64,000 nucleotides of DNA from contig OX393562.1 in assembly GCA_947652115.1 (NCBI GenBank), positions 2,960,046 through 3,024,045 on the forward strand. Reading direction: 5' to 3'. Each line of letters begins with the position of its first letter. Position 1 is the first letter of the stretch. The notes under the pieces are model-generated. The model was not told the DNA's origin. It did not search any database and worked only from the letters and a program-made list of their open reading frames with translations. Shown here piece after piece: positions 35,633-45,700 of the stretch. The DNA comes from Blastomussa wellsi. Lineage: Eukaryota; Cnidaria; Anthozoa; Scleractinia; Plerogyridae. Made by a program: the position numbers and the translations under genes.

Positions 35633-38600
35633 ATGAAAGCATTTGTCATTTCCACGTTTCTGTTCCTTGGCATTACATTTCAAGAAGGTAAGGCCAGACC
35701 CAAGCTAGGCGCTACAAGAAATCCGTCCTTTCATCTCGCAGGCTTTATAGTTAACCGCGGCCGGGATCGCTGTGTTCTTGTCGATTCTTTAACCCTCCCC
35801 CAGGAGTATAAATGGGTTCCAGGGAATTGTTGGAACAACCTGAACGCAGAGTAACCAACGATGTGCTAATCTCCCAGCCAGGGGGAGTAATAATGCTCTA
35901 ACCCACCTCATGATCGGATACATGCAGAAACCGGTGTTAAGTGTTGGCAGTTATGAACCAGTTTAATTTATTTCTCATTTCGATTGCTAGTTCGTGACAT
36001 TTGCGAGAATTTCGGGGTTTACTTCGGTGTAAGAACATGTGACTTTTTTCTTCGTTATTGACCTGTTCTGTCTGTGTTCTGTATTGTTTCGAGGTTCTTT
36101 GTTGTCTTCTTCGTTCTTTGTTTTACGTCACTTTTGAGTTAACGTAATGTAAAACTTTATTTAAACACGGAAAATCATCAGTTAAGCTAAAAGTTAAAAA
36201 CTAAAACTCGAGGATGAGCCGAATTTTGAGGAAACTACTTATTTACTTTACTAAATCAGATTCGCAACAAGAGAACCTTGAAACTAATCACGGTGGGCAC
36301 AAGTCCACTTGAAATCGCTCACGTTCGCCATTCATTGTGTTCAGCGGTTTGCCGCGTTAATGCCACAAAATTTAAAACAATGGCGGCTATGATAAGTGTT
36401 GAGGAAAGCTCGTGAAAAAGTTCTGGAAGACGATGATGAGTTGGAGAATATTGAGAGCGTAGAAATAGAAGGAGAGGCATTCGACAACAAAAATTTCCTA
36501 GCAGAAACGCTCAAAAAATCCCTTCAAAGTCTTGGAAATGACCTCGTAAATGGGGAATGTTTTTTAAATACAAGTGTGGAAATGTTGGTTCCTCTGTACC
36601 ACTAGTTACGAAACCAAGTTCCAGGGACAACACAGGCCGCTAAAATTTTGAATAGCTACCCCGTATACGCTGGAACCATTTTTTATACTGAATCAAGGTT
36701 TTGGCTGGAGTCAATTCATCGACGCCTATCAGGAAGACGCCGCGTGAGTAACCCTTTCTACGCCGAAATCACTCGTGACATTCCCTATGGGATTTTTAGC
36801 ATCCTGCTGAGGATGATAAAAGGTATAGATGGATTTTGCGAACCGTTTGTTAACTTTGGGAGGAACAAAAAGGCAGAAGTTGTGTCCTTTACTACCCTAC
36901 GACCAGTCAAGCAGCTTTTGTCCATACTTTCCGGGATGAGCGAGGTAGAGGTAGTGTCCTATTTCAAACGAACCTTGACTGGGAAAAAGTGTGGCAGTAA
37001 AGTTGCAGTTCTCGCCTCTGAAGAAAAGGACATGGCCTTTATGTACAAGATTAGTAAAGGCCAATTTGTCATTTCGTATTACTTTGGGGAATGGAACACT
37101 CATGGCTTCCCTCAGCACAATTAACACTGCAAAAATGGAGCCAGTTTGTTTTTAAATATCCAGCTTTGAGTATAGTTTGGGGATTTCACAAAACTTATCA
37201 GCCCATAGTGGAGACTTTTAACTGTTCGAACAACATTTTGCTTAAGGTTACTTATTGTTCTGACCATTCACAAACATGCCCTGGGGTGTAGGGCATCTGA
37301 TTTCCCCCCCCCCCCCCCCCACATACACATGCACACACCCATGCGATGCAGGTTAACAATGGTAGGCACATGTATGGTATTTTAATGTAAAATTGACAGA
37401 AACACAACAATAGTAATGTTGTATGCATTCTATGTATCTGATGTTATATTTTGTGAATTCATAGCATGTGTCATCAATCATCAAAACCTATATTTAGGGC
37501 ATCTTACTAAAACAGCTCAAAAAAGTTACTACTCAAAGGTAGCTGAGCACAGTTGTTTTAATAATACTATGAAGACATGTCAGTCAAAATCACTGATCTT
37601 TAATCCTGTATCATTCTAACAGCACAGAAATTCTAACAGTGATGTTGTCTATAAATACTAATTGTACAATGCAAGTTGAAATCATTGATCCTTATCTTGT
37701 CAAGGCATTACATATACTGCATTAGCACATTAAATGTTTATATATAGTGCTATTTGTTTACAAAGACTTCAACCATAAAGCATGAGTCAAAAAAGCCAGA
37801 GCTTTACGTAGAGAAAACATTCTGGTGCAGAGAAAACTTCCTTTTTGGACTGTACTTGTATGTAAGAGAAGAAAGCACTTCACATGCAACATTAACCCTT
37901 TCACTCCCACGATCTAAAATCCAATTCTCCTAACTGATGACCATATAAATCTTTGTTGGCTGTTCCTTAGAATTTGGTGTTACATAAAGTCACTATCCCC
38001 TAGTTGATAATTTTGTAAATTCTCATCACCTGTCTCCTTGACATAGTACTAAAATTATTAGGAGAATTTATTTGCTGGTCACTCCTGGAAGTGAAAGGGT
38101 TAAACACTTTATTCCCTACACTTTCTGTCAATTAATTTTGAAACATGAAAAGTGTTAACTTGTCTTTGAAACCAAATCAGCTGGTACCTACTCTGAGAAA
38201 GATAAAATTTTGCTAAAGAAAGGAGTAACTGTTTAACATCACGATACATACCATCAACTTTCTCCTCCTCTTCGAGACCATAGCAGAGAGTATCCCTGAC
38301 ACTGTACAGTTGTCCAATATCAATGGACTTGATAAAAGGCATGAGCCTATTGTATGGGACAAGCCTTGGGAGAGGGCAAGAATTAACTGCAATGCGCACA
38401 GACTTAGAGTTATTTTTTGCATAACTGCTATCCCTATAAGTTGCTCGATATTTTCTCTTCCCCATAACACCCCCACTATAGTAAACTGCAATACTTCGTA
38501 ACATGTTGGTATCAGATTTCTCAAAAGCTGTTAACTCTTTCTTGTACAATTTTGGTATAACCTTATTAGTAATCTTTTTACTTTTAGAAAATACATCAAT

Positions 38601-40704
38601 CATTATCTTTTCTGTGCACTTCTTTGCGGTTGTTTCACAAAGGCCAACTTCTGCAGGTTCCCTGGAATTATTTGCATTCTGAACTCCATTTATCTGGCAA
38701 GCAGCTTCAAATAACTCAGACCTCCTTTTTCTGCCTACTGATGACGATAAAGCATCCAGGCTTGTTGGGTTCTTTTTGCGCTGTTCAACAGACTTCTCTG
38801 GTAGATATCTTCCTTTCTTGCAAGGTGTTGTTAAATTGAACTCTAGCTCACTAGCTATCTCTCCTGTCTGCTCTACTGACTACATGTTCAACCTAAATAC
38901 AATTATAGTGAAACAGCTTAACCAGGGCCACCTAATGTTTGACACTAATCACAAGACTACTATAGAACAAAAGATTTGGAGTTTGTTCATCAGCAAACCA
39001 ATTACAATAAGAGACAAATTTAACTGTGAGTTTGACAAGAGCATAAATTTTGTTCTCAAAAGATTCTGGACGACCGTCACCCAGGTTGAGCTCATTGCAA
39101 TGTAAAAAGAAAATTAAAAAACATTGTTGAGATAGCAGAACTTAAAATAATGGGGCTCTATGCTCATATCTCAACTGGCATAAGATTCCAATTCTCAACA
39201 CAGAATAATAGTTATGACATGCTCTTAACCCTTTCACTTCCAGGAGTGACCAGCAAATAAATTCTCCTAATGATTTTAATACTCTGTCAAGGAGACAGGT
39301 GATGAGAATTTAGAAAATAATCAACTAAGGAATAGTGTATTTATGCAACAGGAACGGGCAACAAAAGTTTGTATGGTCATCAGTACGTTTATAGGAGAAT
39401 TGGATTTTAGATCTTAGGAGTGAAAGGGTCAACATGCCTATTACACAGTCATATATTACTTTTGTTTCCAGACGTTCCAACCTTTGCTTCTTAGCTCTCA
39501 GCTCTTTCTTCTTTTCCTCAATTTTAACATTTTCTACAATAATTTTCTCAGACTGTCTAACTGCTTCTTCCCTTTTCTGCTTATGCATGGTCATAAAGGC
39601 TCCCACTTGGAACCTCCTGTACTTCCTCTTCCGTGAACCACATTCAGCCATGGTTCTCAGCCATTTACGAGGTTCTTTCAGCGAAGAAATTGTTGCTCTC
39701 GAATGCGTCTCCTTCCATTTCTTCACACTTATTCGTCTTCCAGAACTTTTCCCCTCCCAAATGTGGTGAGAAAAAATCTGCAATGAATGCGATCATGCGA
39801 ACGTTCGATTCAGCACGAGTACTACGAACTAACGTTTTATTGTTAACTGGAAAATTACAGTAAGATATATGAAGAAAAACAACCGCGCGAAATGTTTTTT
39901 CGAAAAACAAAAAACATACGACGAAACATCGACATTATTTGAAAGCCAGAGAAGCAAAACTATGAAATTATAATGACAACAAAAGAAAATGAATGAAGGC
40001 AAAGAATACACATTTAACAACTGGAAGTTAAGGTGTGAAAGGCAGTCTTAATTATATAGCTAGGGTGTCTGAAAAAAATAAAGCTACCTACCATTGTTTG
40101 GTATCAAAAGAAACAGCAGAAATTGATCTATCAAGATGGCTTCTCCGATCTCAACTGCAATGCACAAAGGGACGTCTGGGAAGGTCTAAAAACAAGTCAC
40201 GGACTCCTCTTTTAATTCGTACCCAGGTTACCAAAAAATCACCCGGTCCAATATGGCGACCAGTCACGCGCGTCGAGAGCAATTTTGAGTGTATTTGTGC
40301 CCACCGTGAATCGATCCAATTCCATAAAGGAAACAAATCAAACACGATGGTAATATTCTAAGACGTAATTAAGCAATATACCACACTTTCTATGGGTTTA
40401 TAGGGTAATAACCCACGCGTGATGTGATGTGGTCTATTGCTTTTATATTAGAATTCAATTTTTCCATGGGTTTACCGGCACAATAAGCCATAGCTGATTG
40501 ACCAATCAGAGCGCGCGCATTTGATTTTGTTATTATATAAAGTAAATTATTTGCCACAACATCGAAAATGCGACAGGTGATTTATATTGCGTTGACGGAA
40601 ATAATTACAGAAGCTGGACTTTTCATCGCAGATGCAACTCACTCAGACGTTTTCTGCCAAGGTTTTTTTATTTCTTAACCCTTTACTGCCCAAGGGGTCT
40701 CCCT

Positions 40705-40751
<47 letters not shown>

Positions 40752-40818
40752 CACTCTTGGGGAGTAAAGGGTTAAGGGAGATAGTTTTTTAACCCTTTAA
40801 GTCCCAAGGGGTCTCCCT

Positions 40819-40865
<47 letters not shown>

Positions 40866-40933
40866 CACTCTTGGGGAGTAAAGGGTTAAGGGAGATAGTT
40901 TTTTTAACCCTTTAAGTCCCAAGGGGTCTCCCT

Positions 40934-40980
<47 letters not shown>

Positions 40981-41048
40981 CACTCTTGGGCAGGAAAGGG
41001 TTAAGGGAGATAGTTTTTTTAACCCTTTAAGTCCCAAGGGGTCTCCCT

Positions 41049-41095
<47 letters not shown>

Positions 41096-42479
41096 CACTC
41101 TTGGGCAGGAAAGGGTTAACTAGTAAAACAAATGTCCGCAAATGCGTGAAATATATTACGCCTTTAGCGAAACGCAGCTTATAATTACGAGTTATAATTT
41201 TCGTTTTGTTTTTTTTCTAGTGGAAGCCGCCCTTCCATTCAAAGACCAGTGCGTGAAATGGCATAACATATTCCGCATAAAACACCAGGTAAATAAGTAA
41301 TTGATATTGCACGTTATACAAGAAATAAATTCGTACATGTATGATTTTTTTAAATTAATAACAAAGAGAGAGACGCCACGCTACTTGTTCCTGATTGTGA
41401 ACGTGGGGCTAGATCGCTAGCGCACGGCTATCATCGAAAATTTTTCTACTTCAAGAATAAAAGGCAAATTGTGCATCACCACTCAGAATCGAACCCGAAA
41501 CTTCTAGCATGCTAACATAACATCCCTCTCTCACCTTTAGCGTTGGTCTTCTCGTGAGGTAAAAGATTGCTTGACATGCTAAAAATACCTCCGCAGAAGG
41601 CAACCATATGACTTCTTCGGTCCTAATTTTTATTTAATTTGTCTGCATCACCTAAAAAACTTTATTCTCTGTTTGGTTTCTAAAAAAAAAACAATTCTTT
41701 TTTAGGCTGACCCAGTGAGGTGGGATAACAACCTTGCAAAAGGTGCGGAGGAATGGGCCAAGTATTTAGCAAATAACAATCTATTCCAACACGCTCCAAA
41801 CAGGAATTCAGGAGAGAATCTTTATATGTCTTCATATAAACCACAGGAGCCTTGTACCACGGCAACGAAGGCTTTCTACGGAGAGGTTAAATATTATGAT
41901 TTCAACAAACCTGGATATTCAAGTGCTACAGGACATTTTACACAGGTGAAAACACGCGTTGTTTTAAAATTACTTGGAAATTAGATCAGGAGTTTAACGC
42001 CACCGCCACCACTACTGCTAGTACTAAAAACTCTCGTACAATAAAAAACATCATTTCACCTTGTTAGGGGGGAGGATGGAGATGCCTAACTTAAGTGCTC
42101 ATAAGCTCTGAATTAGTTATTGTGTGCATAAAAGTCGCATCAATAGATCTTTTAGTGTTAAACAAGGTATGCTATTTTGATACTGTTCAATTAGGTTGTG
42201 TGGAAAAACACCAAACTGATCGGAGCAGCACAAGCGACCAGGAAAGATGGCAGACAAGTTGTGGTTCTTCGGTATTATCCTCCTGGAAATTACATTGGGG
42301 CGACATCGTTCAGGAATAATGTTCTCCCGATCCTAGAAGAAACAACAACAACAGCAACAAATACAACGCCAGCAGTACCCTCCCCTCCCTTTGGGGGAGG
42401 GTCCGGAAATTTTTTTTGCTGCCCAACGTGCAAAATGCTCGTGATAGCTCTGATCACCAAATTTTGCTTTCGCTATTAG
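35633..42479 (+). CDS. Secreted CAP/SCP-domain protein (exons 35633-35687, 41221-41288, 41706-41945, 42195-42479)
   Basis: Exon 1 encodes a signal peptide (MKAFVISTFLFLGITFQE) and ends in phase 1; exon 2 begins V-EAALPFKDQCVKWHN and keeps the frame. About 215 residues. The CAP fold is clear: WHNIFRIKH (first His), VRWDNNLAKGAEEWA, GENLYMSS (Glu), then GHFTQVVWKNTKLIGA (the CAP1 signature across the exon 3/4 border) and VVVLRYYPPGNYIG (CAP2). This is closest to the GAPR-1/GLIPR2-like subgroup of CAP proteins, which are secreted or membrane-associated and bind lipids. The C-terminus has a Thr-rich then Gly-rich tail and a cysteine/hydrophobic end (CCPTCKMLVIALI). The last exon might be read past a real donor, so the extreme C-terminus is uncertain. 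The first intron is 5.5 kb and holds another gene family and MITEs. Confidence 0.85.
35757..35945 (+). mobile_element. SINE of the GAAACCGGGATAA family, diverged copy 2
   Basis: TGTGTTCTTG, AGTATAAATGGGTTCC, GCCAGGGGGAGTAATAATGC and GCAGAAACCGG occur in the order found in the 55040-55325 copy, with more substitutions. Lies in the first CAP intron. Confidence 0.5.
36390..37124 (+). pseudogene. Unrecognised gene fragment, homologous to the facing copy at 39660-39770
   Basis: Two consecutive frames: an acidic N-terminal piece (VLEDDDELENIESVEIEGEA) that stops at 36605, and a second of about 155 residues (YAGTIFYTESRFWLES... to FGEWNTHGFPQ) that stops at 37124. I do not recognise either as a known domain. 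The DNA at about 36410-36540 aligns with the reverse strand of 39660-39765 (AAAAGTTCTGGAAGACGA, GGAGAGGCATTCGA, ACCTCGTAAATGG), with deletions in the latter. The two are therefore inverted copies of one ancestral unit. The internal stop argues for a decayed copy or a missed intron. Confidence 0.4.
37892..38103 (+). mobile_element. TTAACCCTTTCACTCC MITE, copy 1
   Basis: Starts TTAACCCTTTCACTCCCACG and ends with CACTCCTGGAAGTGAAAGGGTTAA. The second copy (39225-39432) has the opposite orientation, and the two flank the minus-strand gene model at 38192-39651. TTAA at the ends may be the target site. Confidence 0.85.
38192..39651 (-). CDS. Unrecognised cnidarian-type protein, 2 exons (39460-39651, 38192-38879)
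   Basis: Exon 1 starts MAECGSRKRKYRRFQVGAFM and is a 64-codon basic coiled coil (EEKKKELRAKKQRLERLE). Its donor after LETK is in phase with an acceptor at 38879. Exon 2 encodes about 229 residues with a conserved-looking core: NMLRSIAVYYSGGVMGKRKY, then PLPRLVPYNRLMPFIKSIDIG and a Tyr/Leu-rich end, with a possible donor at 38191. I do not recognise the family. The core has the look of multi-copy proteins found in cnidarian genomes, which may be transposon-derived, but that is an impression and not a match. It sits antisense inside the first CAP intron between two inverted MITE copies. Confidence 0.5.
39225..39432 (-). mobile_element. TTAACCCTTTCACTCC MITE, copy 2 (inverted)
   Basis: The reverse complement of 37892-38103: TTAACCCTTTCACTTCCAGG at the left and GGAGTGAAAGGGTCAA at the right, with ATCTAAAATCCAATTCTCCT conserved inside. 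The right TTAA is mutated to TCAA. Lies in the intron of the gene model at 38192-39651. Confidence 0.85.
40675..41119. repeat. Four-copy tandem array of the TTAACCCTTTAAG MITE
   Basis: Units at about 40675-40775, 40789-40889, 40904-41004 and 41019-41119, period 114-115 bp. Each unit has inverted TTAACCCTTT ends, and the units are separated by GGGAGATAGTTTTTT. The last two units share a variant (GGGCAGGAAAGGGTTAA). The array ends about 100 bp before CAP exon 2. Confidence 0.95.
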
Positions 42480-43231
42480 GCCGAAAAGTGATGATTATAT
42501 TTCTTTCAAAATGTTGTGCGACACGTCTCTGCGACAAGTCACTCCTAAAAGCAACGACCTTCAGTTTTTTTCTGTTTCTGAGCCTTTTCCTATTTAGCAT
42601 GCGTGGCAGGCGTCCAAATGGGAACCCCCATCTCCCTCCCCTTCGGATGCCGCATTGCCACATTGTCGCATGACTGGCAGACGTGTACCTTAACAAGGTT
42701 TTCAATGTAGTGAAAAGAGAAGGGCAAATGTTGCTGACAAATCAGTATATATATTTTTTATCAAGTCAATCTATTGCTTTGTAGTAAGAGTCATACCATT
42801 ACCTGTTAACTAGTTGCTTGCGACCAAAGCAGTCCGCAATCCTAATCTAGCCACGTAGCCACGTAGTCGCGTGGCAGCTTACCCGCGTTACTCAGTTTAA
42901 CAAAGAAGAAGATTATGAAGTGAGCTTGTTGTGGTACGTCTTGTAATGGACCACAAATTATTTCTTCATCACATTGTCAAATTTGGTGATGACTCACGAG
43001 GACCGCACCACAACAAGCTCACGTTTATTTGATTTTTTACCACAACAAAACAAAGCCAAAATGATTAAGCAAACAATCGCTTCCATGAACCGAGCGAACC
43101 TGAACTGAATTCTTGAAACTCTGTGAAAACGAAATAACAGAAGATCGTGATATTAAAAATCCATAAAAAGGTGCAAAAATGTCTATAAAAGTTCTGAAAA
43201 TCCTTAACCCGTTGATTGAGTTCTCTTCTTA
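42480..43231. other. Region between the CAP gene and the LINE
   Basis: No coding signal. It contains an imperfect inverted repeat around 42910-43030 (GAGCTTGTTGTGGTACGTC and its inverse GACCGCACCACAACAAGCTC), probably a short MITE. Expected to hold the CAP 3' UTR. Confidence 0.5.
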
Positions 43232-44530
43232 ATTTGGTGGAGTGCTCCTGTTTTCCTAGATCTCTCCAAAGCTTTTGACACTCTTGACCATCAAATTCTA
43301 TTAACCAAGCTGGAGCACTACGGTATCCGTGATGTGGCTCTGCAGTGGATCAAAAGCTACTTTTCTTTCCGCCGGCAATTTGTTCAAATTAATCAGACAT
43401 GTTCTTCAATGCAGACCATTAAATGCGGTGTTCCTCAAGGATCCATCCTAGGCCCCTTATTCTTTATATTATACATAAATGATCTTCCTAGAGCATCCAA
43501 GTTAACTGAACCTCTGCTTTTTGCTGACGACACTAGTATCTTTTTTTCACACTCTAATTCCAGCTACCTAGAGAATGTGCTTAATAATGAGCTACAAAAT
43601 ATTGATGTTTTGTTAAGATGCAATAAGCTCTCGATTAATATCCAAAAGACAAATTATGTTATATTTAGCTCGAGTCAGAGGAATGTCAATCACAGTTTTT
43701 CTCTCTCCTTTGGAGCTCAACCTTTAACTCAAAGCAACGTAACTAAATTTCTTGGGGTGTATCTAGACGAGCACCTTACTTGGAAAGATCACATAAACTA
43801 TGTATGCAAACAAATCGCAAAATCAGTTGGTATTTTATCCAGGACACGTTTCTACTTATCCTGTAAGACCAAACTCATGCTGTATTACACATTAATTTAT
43901 CCGTATATTATTTACTGTAATTCTACGTGGTCTTCCACTTATGTATCTAATTTAAATAGAATTTATTATCTACAAAAGCGGGCAGTGCGAGTTGTTACAA
44001 ATTCAGAATATCGAGCACATACTGCTGCTCTTTTTTCCAAACTGAAAATTTTAGACATCTTCCAAATCAACACCTTTGATATTGCTAAATTCATGTTTCG
44101 CTACCACAATAATCTGCTGCCACCACTCTTTCTCAATCTGTTTACGACAAACAGTCAAGTCCATAATTATGACACAAGAACATCTGGCAATTATCGTGTG
44201 CATTCCTGTCGCACGAACATCAAGAAATTTACAATTCTTTACCAAGGACCTAGGATCTGGAACTGTCTTCCTGCCTCTATTATCAATTTGTCAAGCTTTC
44301 CTACGTTTAAGAAAAAAGAGCTAGAGTTTTTATTAAAATAATCTCTGAGTTAGTATCTGCCGCACTCCTCCGCAGCCCTTATCTTGTCGTATATTGTGAT
44401 GTCGAGGTGGCCTCTCCTAAAAGCCTAGTGGTTTCCTGAGGTCTCCTCGCCTAACAACCTGCTGTATATCTTTAAAAAACTTGTAACATAAAGGCAAATA
44501 AATTAAATTAAATGAAATGAAATGAAATTT
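43232..44530 (+). mobile_element. 5'-truncated LINE (CR1/L2-like) with reverse transcriptase C-terminal half
   Basis: An open frame runs from about 43232 to 44341. It shows FLDLSKAFDTLDH, then CGVPQGSILGPLFFILYIND and the catalytic FADDTSIFF, then KFLGVYLDEHLTWKDH and a C-terminal region typical of non-LTR reverse transcriptases. The endonuclease and the first RT blocks are absent, as in most LINE copies that stop short during target-primed insertion. The 3' end is a short repeat (AAATTAAATGAAATGAAATG) used as a tail in CR1/L2/RTE-type elements. The clade is not certain. Confidence 0.9.
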
Positions 44531-44717
44531 ATCTTATCAATCGAAAATAAAACTATCGTAAAAATCTATACTAATCAATTCTAAACCGCGCTCATGGTTC
44601 TGATTTCCTTGTTCAGGCTTTCACTGATCAATTATTAATGATTTTGAGAGTTCATATGGAACAAGTCTCCATCGTTCTGGGCCGGGTCATTCTGTCTCTA
44701 TGGCAACGTTAACATTA

Positions 44718-45669
44718 TCATGTTATCATGTTATCACCTTCAGCGTTGTAATAGTGAGTGTATCCATTTCGTATCTCCATGTTACTATTTTCTTGCCGTC
44801 CAGTTTCGCTATTCAACTGGCATTTTCCGCTTTGCTGTTTGTAGTTAAATGATTGACATTGTTCGTTCGCCATGTTTACACAATAATGCATGCACTGAAG
44901 TGAGCTTCCGACAGACGTCTCAGTAGCTATCACGTGACCAATAAGGGCGTGGTTAGCTTTGGAGGATGTGAACATGACATCGTTAAGTTGATCGACGAAT
45001 TCTGCAAGATTAATCAAGCACGTAAGACTTATGATGTCAATTTTCTTGTGCTTGGTGATAGGCATTAGCAATTGGCCGACCACCAACTCACTGAACTGAA
45101 CCAGGAGCCCATCGAACCGGTCAAGCGAGCTGCTAAACGACCAATCAACGGGAATCAGCGGGCTGGCTTCCCGCCAACCACCCGAACCGACAGGCAGACA
45201 GACACAACATAGGCGGCGGAGCACGCGTGGGGGGGGGGGGGGGAAGGGGGCTCCCCAACAAACGACAATTTGGGGGCACAGCTATCCTATCTAGCTATCA
45301 CTAGGAAATAATGATGTATTGAATGCAAATTCTGCCCTCCCCACACCGCCGGAAAGTAAGTAATAAGCTTGGTGTACGGTGAGCTCGAGCGCCTTCCCCC
45401 CCACCCCCCACGTTTTAAAATGCCCCGCCACCTCTGAGTGGCAAACAGACAAACGGACAGACAGCCCTTAAAGGGACCTAGTCAGCCTCCGCCATTTTCG
45501 ATGGCATCGAAATTATGGAAATTGTATGGTGAAGCGAAATCGTACTGAATTGCTGTAAGTTAAGGAATGGAATCGTTTAAATTGCTTTTAGCACATTTCT
45601 CAGGGGATTTCTTTCGGTTCGACACGCTCCGCGTAAAACATAATACTGAAATTCTCACATGTAAACAAT

Positions 45670-45700
<31 letters not shown>

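Noticed and set aside
37290..37320. C-run as a regulatory quadruplex
   Set aside because: A simple homopolymer next to a CA-rich microsatellite. Several similar G/C runs occur at MITE ends in this window, and nothing singles this one out.
40675..41119. Possible CRISPR-like array
   Set aside because: Repeats are about 101 bp with identical short spacers and internal inverted ends, in an intron-rich animal genome. It is a MITE tandem array.
45000..45224. N-terminal half of the frame containing the PAN domain
   Set aside because: No similarity to anything and no clear signal peptide. A good acceptor (CTCCAAAG) immediately before ANHALIGHV indicates that the exon begins at 44956.
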